From Oxytricha trifallax (taxonomy: Eukaryota; Ciliophora; Spirotrichea; Sporadotrichida; Oxytrichidae), in assembly GCA_000711775.1 (NCBI GenBank), contig ARYC01000036.1:104266-168265 (forward strand): a DNA stretch of 64,000 nt, in the 5' to 3' direction. This document shows positions 50,115 through 60,290 of the stretch, one piece after another (within the stretch, counting starts at the first letter, position 1; each line of letters opens with the position of its first letter). A program made the translations under genes and the position numbers. A model generated the notes under the pieces. That model was not told the DNA's origin and ran no database searches. It saw only the letters and a program-made list of their open reading frames with translations.

Positions 50115-52779
50115 TCAAAGCTCTATACCTTGAACCAATATCTGGTAGAACTTTGTCCCTACTACTGTTTCTAAGTCTTTAAGGCTCAAGATTTTGTCAT
50201 TTGATTGCTGAGCATCTTCTATGAATTCACTGAGTCTGCTATTATTCCTTCTTCTCCAAACTAACTTAATTACCATAAGTATCTCTTTGAGCATTGAATG
50301 TTAGATGCTTCTTAATCTTGCCCAAAAATGTGCTTAGCTTTCTGAGATCGTGTCGATAACAATTCCTCTGGAAAAGCTTCTATTTCCTCTCCCAAGCATT
50401 TAGGTCAATTGAGCTTCTGATTTTATTTCAGCTATTACAATCACAATTGCGTCTTCTAAGAACTTTGAGTCAAGTCCGACGCTATGCTCAACCATAAGAC
50501 ACAAAATGCATCTGTCTTTATCTTTGATAAGCTAGATGTTCTCATAATCAAAATTGCTATATGTTGGAGCTTCTTGATTGATTTAGGAGAGTTGGTCTAT
50601 AGCATGCTTTCTCTTCTTGTCATAAGCTATAACTTGTGGTGAATCAAATTTATGTCGATCAACAAATTTTTACAGTTCGTCTTGAAGCAACTAAGTTCTT
50701 GATAGGCAAATAATTTCAACACTTTCTGAGTCAGTATGAGAATTAGAAGCTTCTCTTTCTGATAGAAAATCAATTGAGAGGTAATTCTAAAAAACTTCAA
50801 GTAGAATCTGGCGATAGAACTTAGACTTTGAAGCAGAGAACAAGTTAACCTTTTTATTCACAAAGCTCCATAAACCTGTAATTAACTTCCCCAAGGAATA
50901 AAAAGATCTGCCTTCAATTATCGTGTCATACTCATCAATTATAATTACTTCATCTCTAATTTAATGCTTATAATATGCATCTATGTCAATAATTCGGAGT
51001 TTATCAAAAAGTAATCCTATTTTTTAATCAATCTGCTTTACAAGCACTGTGTTAGGTTCCACTTTTGTGATATTTTAGCCAGAGTCTTGATAGTGCATAG
51101 CGAGTATGGCTTAGACCCAGGTTTTCCCTGAGCCAGTCGGCATTTCAATAACTGTAATCCTCTCATCACTGCTTGCAATCACAGCACAACCCAGCAGTAA
51201 CTATTGCCTGATAATAACTGTGGATATAGTATTCAAATTCTTCAGAAAGCTTTAGGGAACTTTTGTTGAAGTTTTCCAATTTTTTAGGATTTTTAATTTT
51301 TAATTTCTCAACATGATTTATAAATTTTTGCTAGCAGTCCTGCTCTGTCATGTACTATTATCTTTACTCTCTGTTTACAATCAAATTTTAGATAGTTCCG
51401 ATGACTTTTTATCTTAATTTTTATGCAGCTCAGAATTGTAGCAGAAGGCTGTGTCTTTAGATTGTCACAAATTTATATTAGTTTAGAAATATCATAATGC
51501 TATAAGTCTGTGCTCATTATGAATTCTAGGAGTAATTTTCTTTAATGGCAAAGTGAGAGCAGTGTGTCTAGTTAAACTCCCTCATCTTTTAACACCTTTA
51601 CTTTAGTTAAAACTCTGCAGAGCATGACTTAATCATCCTCTTCATAATTTAATAATTTTTGCAATAACTCCTTCCATAGAAATGTCTCTGGGGGCTCTGT
51701 TATAATTTAGGCCACTTTATCGATGTGACCTGCTTCTATCAAGCCACTAGAAAGGATTTTTTTTGTTAAATTCTGTCTCCATCAAATCACTAAGTGCATT
51801 AGGCTTGAGAAGAGGAGCAAGCTAAACCATTGATTTTGGTTGTTCCATTTTCAAATCTCGAAACTAAAGCATCATCGAGTCCAGCATTGTTGTTAAAACA
51901 TTGTTATCAGTTGATGTGTTAAAAGTTTTGAAATTAGTCTCCTCAATGAAAGGAAGAAATGTTTTGATTAATAGTCCCCCTTCAAACTTATAGGTTGGGT
52001 GCAAATTGGCTAGAATGATATTCAAATTAATCTTGACTTCTGGCTGCATTTGTCAGAATGATGACTCTTTTCAATCAGTTTAGTGATTTCGCAAATTTAA
52101 TTGCTTGCCTCAATACTTACTGCTTTATCGAATTCATAGCTACTGCATTAAAGTGAGTGTAAGATACTCTGAACTTTAAATGTTTGGAGTTTAGGAGTAA
52201 GCAATTAAAATCTGTGTATCAAGCCAGCTGTGAGCCTTTGATTGCCTCCATTACATCTCTGATTAGAGATTGTTTTCTACATAGAGACCTTACTTGAGTC
52301 AACATTCTGGATGAAATCAATTGAGCTGAGTTTTGATCTTTTGTTCAAAATATTTTTGGAGGGAATATTAATATTATCATTTTTATTATTAAATTTCAGG
52401 GATCATTTAAGCTTTTGACGCTAAGCTCTTATTGTGTTTTGAATTAATTCTTTTGACGCTTGTGTAAAAGAACTGCCTCCCTGTCTATCTATGGAGTCTT
52501 TTACCTGTGAATAGGTCTTTGTGAAATAATGAGTTAGTTATTGAAGCAACTGCACCTACTCGATTGATAGAGATTGGTTTTATGAGATTAACTTTTGCTT
52601 AATTTTTTAAACTCATTTTTTAGGCATTTCGTTACTACTTTCCTCCACCCATGAGCCATCACCTTCACGCATCTCTTCTTATTAGGATTAACCATCTCTT
52701 TGAAGACTCTCCTTAACTATTATATATTGAATAATTCTTTAAATTATCTTCAGTTTAAAGTCTTACCTGAGCTTTCCAT
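50115..52779 (-). pseudogene. Large SF2 DEAD/H-type helicase, element D
   Basis: About 860 codons. Starts at ATG 52,777-52,779; exon 1 encodes only MESS, then a 50-nt GT-AG intron (52,717-52,766). The N-terminal ~400 residues are Gln/Ser-rich and unrecognised. The C-terminal part is an SF2 ATPase/helicase: Walker A EMPTGSGKTWVQA, Walker B VIIIDEYDT, an SASKS element in the motif III position, and motif VI QMLGRGNRSFSRG. Frame is kept over the whole ~380-codon helicase domain, with dozens of TAA/TAG as Gln. Lesions lie upstream: TGA at 52,613-52,615 and 52,403-52,405 (both could be Trp), and shifts near 52,045, 51,770, 51,350 and 51,190. It is back to back with the 22 kDa-type gene, the slot taken by zinc-finger genes elsewhere. 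Substrate unknown. Confidence 0.7.
52717..52766 (-). other. 50-nt intron near the helicase start
   Basis: GTAAGACTTT to ATATAATAG on the minus strand. Splicing joins an ATG exon (MESS) to the open frame VKESLQRDGQ that continues into the main body. Confidence 0.6.
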
Positions 52780-53193
52780 TGAAAGTAAAAAGCGGGTTTT
52801 TCTATTAAATTTAAAAATATAATTAATGAATAGTTTGCTTCTCTAACATTAACCAAGTTAAAATATGATGAACAATTGTTTTTTTATAGAAAAAAATATT
52901 TTTGTGACTTCTCCATCCTATATGCAAAATTATAAAATTGTTTTCTTACCCCAAATAGTTTATCCCTTCAACGTTTATTGTATAGGGGTAAGAAAATCTC
53001 ATTAAAATAATTTATCAAATTTCTGTGATTTTCAGTGATTAATCACAGAAAATCACTCAAAAACTTCTTTTTAATCACATGTTAAGAAATCTATAATCAC
53101 AATTTGTACAAAGGGCACAAGCACTCTTAAAAACTATATAAAACCTTAATTTAATATTAAATAATTAAAATTTTAATTAAGAAATCAGAGTCT

Positions 53194-54048
53194 ATGGAAA
53201 CAGCTATAAAAAGAACTTTCAATTAATTTTCACAGTCAAGTGAAGTTTTAGGTTAAGGACACCTGAAAATTACATAGAGTGAATTATCGGCTAAATTCAG
53301 ATCTAAGAAAGATCTCTACAAATACTTTACTGAAATATGTAACATTTATTGTTTGAAAATATATATTTTTGAAGTGAACCTGTACCTTCCACCTATTGAG
53401 TGCATTAACAAAGACTACCTAAGATAAATTCTGAAGGATGAGAAGAAAGTTTTGACAAATGATCAAGTGAAGATTATCAAAGTTCCTAAGTTCGGGGAAC
53501 TAGCAGTAAAAAATTTCCTAGAAGAAATCAAAAGTGAATCTGAGGTCCATCTTTACCTCCCCGATAACCTCAGCAAAAAGAAGACTATCGATAGACAATA
53601 CTTTTTCAATGTGCTCAACACAATTGAACCTGAGTATACCATTAAAGTTGTCAAGCACTCCTTAGAGCCTAAGGTTCGATTAAGCTAAAAACGAAGAAAA
53701 AAGAACTATATTCTAATCTCAGATTAGTGGCACAAGAAGCTTTTGCAACATCCTTTTGTTTCTTGTAATTATTCACAAGGTGATTAAATAAAGTATAGAA
53801 TCTCCTGGAGAGACTATCCAATTATTAAAAGAGAGCAGCAAAGTGGTTGGACCAAGAAAAGCAAAGGAGCAGCAACCCATCGCGACAAGTCTAAAAATGT
53901 TGAAGGATGGTGGGTAATCAGCAATGAATCAGAGAATGGGAGACACAAAAATGAAAAATGCAAACAAAAGTTCAGAGGGCGCCTCATCGAATCAGGCAAG
54001 TATGATGATCACATAAAGAGGGACTTAATGAATTTTAATAAATACTAA
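53194..54048 (+). CDS. 22 kDa-type transposon protein, element D (best-preserved copy)
   Basis: Starts at ATG 53,194 (METAIKRTFNQFSQSSEVLG) and stays open throughout in ciliate code. The family blocks are AKFRSKKDLYKYFTEI, a 36-nt GT-AG intron (53,339-53,374), LNLYLPPIE, RQYFFNVLNTIEPEYTIKV and a basic C-terminus (KKSKGAATHRDKSK, then WWVISNE). Six or more TAA/TAG codons are Gln. No frameshift is seen, so it may be intact. However, there is no TGA near the expected end; the frame runs on across the convergent transposase gene to about 54,313, so the true stop may be lost. Back to back with the helicase and tail to tail with the transposase. Function unknown; conserved with the transposase, so probably an accessory transposition protein. 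Confidence 0.7.
53339..53374 (+). other. 36-nt spliceosomal intron in the 22 kDa-type gene
   Basis: GTAACA to TGAAG; same position and nearly the same length as in copies A and C. Splicing joins FTEI to LNLYLPP, restoring the family motif. Confidence 0.7.
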
Positions 54049-54050
54049 AA

Positions 54051-55085
54051 TCAAATTCTTAAATTATTCACACTATTAATGCCCTTAACACAAATTTATT
54101 TAATAGTGTTTTCCTCACTCTCACAAAAACATTTCCTTATTATATCAGTGTAATCTATTTTTGCTTCATTGAAAGTCTTGTTCAGCTTTATACGTTTAAA
54201 CTTATTTTTAATAACACTGAAGTAATCTACTATAGGGTTGGCCTCTGGAAAATAGGTTGGAGTGAATAATATTGGAATCTAATTCTATGAAGTAAATGCT
54301 CGAACTAACTTGCTGTGATGAACACTTAAGTTGTCCATTGTTATAACGAACTTTCTTTCTCCAGCAAGGTCAAGCAGTTCTTCACAAAATCCAATAATTT
54401 TTTCAGAATTAACAGACGACTCATATTACTTAAAGTGAAGTAAACAAAAAGTGGAAGAGATAGCAGCGATAACTGCTATAGTTTTATTATACGTTGTCTT
54501 TATCGGATGACTTATATTTTAACCCTTGTTTGATTACTCTTATCTCATTATTGTTTAGTATGATAACATAACTTCATCTATAAAAACTATTGCGTACTCT
54601 TATTATTGTAAATATTTAATCCCTTATTATAGTTCAAGCAAGACTTACTGTCTTTTGGCTTTCTATTTTATTGAAGGCTATTTAATAGACTTGACATTTT
54701 TTCTTTTAATATTGTGATTTTTGTAAAAATTGCAAAGTGAAGATTTACACAAGCGAATGTTAGGAAATCTTCGATACAATAGTTTGCATCTTTAAGCTAA
54801 AGTGTACCCTGCTTAGTTCTTTAATGTGTTTTAGTTTGTTACGTAATTTTGAAAATCATCATCATAGCTCTTTCATCTGACTTTTTCAGTCATTAAAGTG
54901 CAATTTATGTTTTAGTAAATAGCTGCGCTTTTTAAATTCCTATTATTTTATGAGTTTATCAGCTTTAGATACTCATCACATATCCTCTTTACATGAAAAT
55001 AGGATACTTTTGAAACTTGTGCTATAGCTCAATAGCGCATGACTTTTAGGAAAGTTTTTTGTGATTTTAAGTTAAAAAAATCTAC
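54051..55085 (-). pseudogene. IS630/Tc1-type DDE transposase, element D
   Basis: A single frame of about 340 codons, with many TAA/TAG as Gln, runs from about 55,085 to TGA 54,051-54,053 and is broken only by TGA at 55,029-55,031 and 54,873-54,875. The first TGA sits in the helix-turn-helix (AIAQVSKVSYFHVKRI). The catalytic core shows the first Asp in AIVFIDEVML, the second in FVITMDNLSVHHSKLVRAF, and the third region TPTYFPEANPIVDYFS, where the usual NPIE is NPIVD, so the acidic residue is shifted or replaced by Asp. The family's usual length is matched. It is convergent with the 22 kDa-type gene. If both TGA were decoded as Trp this would be a complete protein; otherwise it is a recent pseudogene. 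Confidence 0.85.
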
Positions 55086-55192
55086 AGGTAATAATGAAGC
55101 TAATTACTTCAGTCGAAAACATAAATATATAATAATAATTACTCATAATTATAATTTTAAGAATACTTATAATGATTCAGTGAAATGAAAAC

Positions 55193-55225
55193 TAAAACCC
55201 CAGAAACCCTCAAAAAACTTTTCTA
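55193..55225. repeat. Telomere-like left-end motif
   Basis: Reads TAAAACCCCAGAAACCCTCA, a decayed C4A4 tract oriented as the left end of a TBE-type element. It separates element D from the zinc-finger-MT-A70 gene to its right, suggesting that gene belongs to a different, truncated element. Confidence 0.4.
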
Positions 55226-55330
55226 GATTAAATTAGTGTCATCATTCTTACACTAAAATTGAATATTCAACCCCATGATGAAATTTAAAGACTTAATTGT
55301 CATTTGTAAAGATGAGAATTGAAATAAAAA

Positions 55331-56213
55331 ATGGAACAGCTATAAAAACCACTCCACTTTTGCACTGTTGAAAACTGTGATTACTAGGGCAACAAGAATG
55401 CAATTTACCAACACTACAGCAGAAACCATCTCCAAGAAAGAAAAATAAATACATGAGCAAAGCATTGAGTGTGAGGAGTGCAACTATCGATACAGTACCC
55501 GTAAAAGTCTCCATGTTCAAAGGAAAAAATGTCAGGATATTCATAGAAACAGACTGTTAAAAGAATTGAGAAAGTTAGCAAATCATGATTTAAAACCCAC
55601 ACATCTGATAAGCGATCCAGTGATAGATGAGTGCTATGTAAGAGTTAGGGAGGTATGGGAGTAGCTTCATAGAACATAGCTGGCTAAAGATGGAACTCTC
55701 TTTAGAGTGGTAATTATCGACGCGCCATGGTATAGGACATGCTTGCCTCTAAAGTACGACACACTTACAGATAAATAAATCGAAGAAATACCTGTTGAGC
55801 TAGTTCAAGAGGAGGGTTTTCTGTTTATGTGGGTCACCAACTCTAAACCAGAGTTAGCGCTATCATTTTTTAAAAAGCATGGCTATCAATGGGTAGAGAC
55901 AATAGTGTGGGTCAAACATACTAAGAGAGGAACAGTCTTCAAGGGATAGGGTAAATACATTCAGCATTCTTGTGAGTTGTGCATGGTTGGAGTAAAAGGC
56001 CGATATGAAGATGTAAAGTAGCTTGGGAAATTCAAATCAAGCCTGAATGTAAGAGTCGAAAAAATGAGAGAAGTTTCATAGAAGCCCGAAGAACTTTATA
56101 AGAGAGCGGAAAAACTTGTCACTAACGGCCCTTTTTCTAAAAATATTTTGAAGAAAGCATAACATACGAAGAGGATGGACGACGATGGGGAACTAACTTC
56201 GATGAATGTGTGA
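55331..56213 (+). pseudogene. C2H2 zinc-finger-MT-A70 adenine methyltransferase, second copy
   Basis: Starts at ATG 55,331 (MEQLQKPLHFCTVENCDYQG). Finger 1 is C-x4-C-x11-H-x4-H; finger 2 is CEEC followed by H and C (C2HC, as in the copy at 8 kb). A one-base shift near 55,450 separates the fingers; after it the frame is open to TGA 56,211-56,213. The MT-A70 domain is well preserved: FRVVIIDAPWYRTCLPLKY (DAPW where DPPW is usual), YDTLTDKQIEEIPVELVQEE, FLFMWVTNSKPELAL, HGYQWVETIVWVKHT, GKYIQHSCELCMVGVKGRY, then QKPEELYKRAEKL. Such enzymes transfer a methyl group from SAM to N6 of adenine in DNA or RNA. Apart from the one shift it could be active. Fingers would target it to DNA; that is inference. 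Confidence 0.85.
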
Positions 56214-56997
56214 TTAAAGAATGTGATTAATAATTAAATTAAATTTTTTAATTAAATCTACGGATTAAATAATATAATGCTTTGCATAAATCTATACAAT
56301 TTGTTTTGAAAATAAAATTAGAATAATTATTAATATTATTTTTAATATTATTTGTTTAAAAGTATTAATTTTTCATTTATTAACATAATTCTTTTTTAAA
56401 TTAAAAATAAGTTAATTAAGGTAAATAGCAATCATGTATTTTATATTAAATATAATTTAGTCTTATAATATAATAAATTTAAGAAAAAACAAAGAGATTT
56501 TATTTTAATAGCTCAAATATAATTTATAAAAATTAAGAGGAGTCAACTAAAATCGCTGACTAAATATATTATAATTTTTTTTATCTTCTTTGTGAAGCTG
56601 TGAGTATAATCAACCTAATGGCTATTATACTTTATATATTTGACTACCAATAAAATGTAAAAACAACTTTCATTAATAATAAATAGAGTTAATATAAATG
56701 AATTTAAACAAAATGCTAATTAGAAGAACCTAATTAATCTTATGCTATAACTCAAATATACCTATTTCAAATATTTGTAGGAGTCAAATGATAATAGTCC
56801 AAAAAAATTGAATAATCATTAATTTAAAAGATTATAAAAGTGAATTTTATAAAAGTCAATATAAAAACCTTAGTCAAGTATAATTTTATAGTGTAACAAA
56901 GAAATAAACATTTTGATAAATTTAACTACCTTAAATCGTTGCATTAATAAATTATCTAGGCTAGACAAGTCTTGATATTTAGATATTGTCTATATCT
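56214..56997. other. AT-rich noncoding stretch
   Basis: AT-rich DNA with no supportable feature. Confidence 0.4.
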
Positions 56998-57811
56998 TGA
57001 TGTTATAATGACTAAGAAGGCAACAAAACGCTTGAGTCAGCATATTCAAACATCTCATACAAATATATTAGAAGCTAGAGGGTTGCTTGAAAAATGAAAA
57101 GTTTTAAATTAAAAGGCTATCTTGTGATCAACTAAACTTCTGGCGCTTATGCTCATTATAAAAGATAAAGAAACATACAAATAAAGTTAAACTTAAGATT
57201 ATCAATCATATTACAAAAAATCAATGAGATTGATTAATTAGACAGCATCCAATTACAGTAAAAAATATAAGACAGTGAATTAAACAAAATATCCAAAGAA
57301 AATAATAGAGTTCATGATATATAACTAATTTCTCAAATCAACGAGAAGAATTTAAGATTTAAATGAAAGAATTTCATGCATAGAATCTTTAATTCAATTA
57401 AAAGATGAACTAAATCAACACTTACTTTAATTTTATTTCATATCTGAGTCAAACATATGATAAAAATATATAATTACTTAGGTTTCTAAAAAATCAAGAC
57501 TTTGTCAGATAATAACTAAATAACCTTAAGCTTTAGATTAATCAATACATTGAGACAATTGAATTTTCAAATTAATCAATTGAAAATGAATTACAATCAC
57601 TGTTAAATAAAGAAAATTGAGCAATATTAGTAAAGAATATTAAAGTTAAGGGTTATTTAGTAAATATATGCAGTTATTACTTGAAATTGTTATAGATTCA
57701 AAAACTATTTTAAAAAGTGGTAAGAAGGAAATAATTAAAATCTCAAATAAACTTAACAAGATGTAATCATTAAAACTAATAATATCAAATAGTTAAAATA
57801 ATCATGAATTT
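56998..57811 (+). pseudogene. Coiled-coil gene, 5' part (split by a transposon)
   Basis: Begins near MTKKATKRLSQHIQTSHTNI (57,008), with several frame changes. Convincing coiled-coil stretches are INEIDQLDSIQLQQKIQDSE, RVHDIQLISQINEKN, DLNERISCIESLIQLKDEL and RQQLNNLKLQINQYIETIEF. The frame changes could be short excised segments between macronucleus-destined parts, or decay. The 2.47-kb TIR element follows directly. No family can be named beyond long coiled coil. Confidence 0.45.
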
Positions 57812-57819
57812 AAAATAAG
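57812..57819. repeat. 8-bp target duplication, left (AAAATAAG)
   Basis: Exact copy at 60,291-60,298 on the other side of the 2.47-kb element. Confidence 0.85.
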
Positions 57820-60290
57820 GGATGGGGTGTACAATTCTGGAATTTTTCTAAATTCCAGCACCATTCTGGAATTCCAGATTGGTGAAAAAAATTCCAGAAA
57901 GGTGAAAAACGTTCCAGATACAGAACTGGAATTCCAGAACTGTATCTGGAATTCCAGATTCAGTAGATCTGGAATTTTTGAAAATTATTTTTTTGCTTAA
58001 AGTAAAGGTTAGATGAAAAGGAATATATAATTTATTTTTTATCATTTTTACCTTAGATATATCTAGTTTAACATTTACGATATGTTTAAATAAAATATAA
58101 TTTATAAAATTTTATGCATAATAAATAATTTTTAAGTTTTATAACAAAAACCTACAATAAAACTATTATTTCATCTATTAAATGTAAATTTTTAAAAAAT
58201 CTTATTTAAATGTTTTCAAATAAAATATCTATTTATAATATTAAAATAATAATAATTGAGTTTATTCTTATTTTTGTATGATTACAAAATCAAGAATAAT
58301 TATATTATTTTTTAATAATTTTAAAAAAAGAGATTATGATTAAAAAAAGTATTGAGAATTACGATGTTATTAATATTTAATCATTCAACATATTTTCAAT
58401 AATCACTTCAATTTTAGCAAATATATCATATTTCTTGAATCTATTAATAAGAGTCTTTAAAGCTTAATGAATAAAAGTACTTCTAATTAGTAGTATTAAT
58501 TATTACAATAATAAAAGAATTCTCATTGTAATTTAAATAATTTTGTGAAAAATAAAAATAATTATTTGATATTTTTTAAAAAAAACATCTGAAACAAATA
58601 AGCGGATATCTCAAATGCTTTTTAATTTTAAATAGTTCATTTTATAACTATTAGTAAAATTAAAGTATATAGGCCATTTTAAAAATATGTCCTGCAATTA
58701 GATGAATAATAAGGCTTTTGCCATTTGTTTGAAACAACTAAATCAAGTTTAAATTTATGTGAAATTTTTTTGGAATCTAAATAATATATTAATTGGAGAA
58801 AATAGGTGCTGCTTTTAAAGATTAATATATCTAAATTTTAAGAATCTCTATTTAATTTTAAATTAAAGTCAAATTCTTAACTCACATTAAATTTAATTTA
58901 TCTTCTGTAATAAAAGTTTTTAAGTGTAATTCTTTTAAAACTTAGGTTATTATCCATTTAAGATTAAAATTTTTAACATAGTGACGGTTAATTAATTTGA
59001 TTATTTAATAATTAATATTGGCTATGGGGTCAAACACATCCCCCCCCTAATGTATACTTTTCTTTTTGTAGTCTGATAGAGTTTTTGACGCTGAGTAATA
59101 GTAGCTGATGTAATATGTGTGTGCGATCAATAGTTTTCGAAATATCACTAGAAATAAGTTCACTTTTAATATATAAAAGTATAGTAAAAATTAAAAAATT
59201 TTCAATTTTCCAAAAAATCTATTTTTAAAATAGAAATTCAGCTACTTATACACGAATTTAATAAAAATCATTAAATTTATTTAGTTTATCAAAAAATAAT
59301 ATAATTAATTTATTTCACATTTTTCTTTCCTCCAAGAATGTGAAATAAATTAATTATATATTTTTTAATAAACTAAATAAAATTAATAATTTTATTAAAT
59401 TCGAGTATAAGTAGCAGAATTGACATTTTTAAATAAAAATAGATTTTATGAAAAATTGAAAATTTTTTATAATTTTTACTATAATTTCATATATAAAAAG
59501 TGAACTTATTTCGAGTCATAACTCGAAAACTATTGATCGCACACACATAGTACATCAGCTACTATTACTCAGCGTCAAAAACTCTATCAGACTACAAAAA
59601 GAAAAGTATACATTAGGGGGGGGATGTGTTTGACCCCATAGCCTTAATATTTAATGATTTTTTTGTTGATACAAATTTTTCAAATAAAACATTTCATTTA
59701 AGATTGAATTTTATCTCCCTCACGTCCCTACCTTTATTACAATTATTATAACAGGAAATATAATACGTATTTTTTATACTATGGATTATATATATTTTTA
59801 AAAATTAAATTATCATAGAAATACTTTCCTACAGGAAAACAACTTCAAAACTTAAATATTTTACTTATTTATGTTTTATTGTATAATTGAACCGATAAAA
59901 AATCTACGTTGAGAAAAGTTTATAAATTCTACAGATTTAGATATTAATGTTATAGATGAATTTTCAATAAATATACAAATTAAAATTTTATATGTAAAAA
60001 TAATAGCAATAGAGATAAAAGATTAATGTTAAAAATTTAAACTTTTATGAAAAACAATTAAAATATTGATCATATTTTAATAAAAGAATACATTTAAATA
60101 TATGACTAATGATAATATATAAAATTAAATTGCATACTTTTTTTTTAAAAAAAATCCATTATAACTATAATTAATTTGATATCATATATTGAGATACCCC
60201 TGCACAGAGCTGGAATTCCAGATTCATTGGATCTGGTGTTCCAGAATGGTGCTGGAATTCCAAAAAATTCCAGAATTGTACACCCCATCC
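57820..60290. mobile_element. 2.47-kb non-autonomous TIR transposon
   Basis: Terminal inverted repeats of about 50 bp begin GGATGGGGTGTACAATTCTG and contain AATTCCAGCACCATTCTGGA at both ends; an 8-bp duplication AAAATAAG flanks the element. Subterminal DNA on the left (57,850-57,975) carries many copies of the palindrome CTGGAATTCCAG or half of it, likely protein-binding sites; fewer lie at the right end (60,208-60,262). The interior is AT-rich with no coding sequence and contains a nested 624-bp foldback element. TIR starting GG and an 8-bp duplication fit Merlin/IS1595- or hAT-like groups; the transposase source is unknown. Confidence 0.9.
59020..59643. mobile_element. 624-bp foldback element nested in the TIR transposon
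   Basis: Two arms of about 300 bp (59,020-59,320 and 59,338-59,643) around a 17-nt loop. Ends read GGCTATGGGGTCAAACACAT and complement, with a run of C/G next to them. An 8-bp duplication TTAATATT flanks it (59,012-59,019 and 59,644-59,651). Its size and structure resemble the 643-bp element at 36.5 kb, but the sequence differs. Confidence 0.9.

Noticed and set aside
57100-57170. Third copy of the unknown repeated gene fragment (2.05 and 14.6 kb)
   Set aside because: A short nucleotide resemblance (AAGGCTATCTTGT...) exists, but the protein pattern is not preserved.
57848-58045. 65-codon minus-strand ORF with repeated IPE/F residues
   Set aside because: It is a translation of the palindromic subterminal repeats of the TIR transposon.
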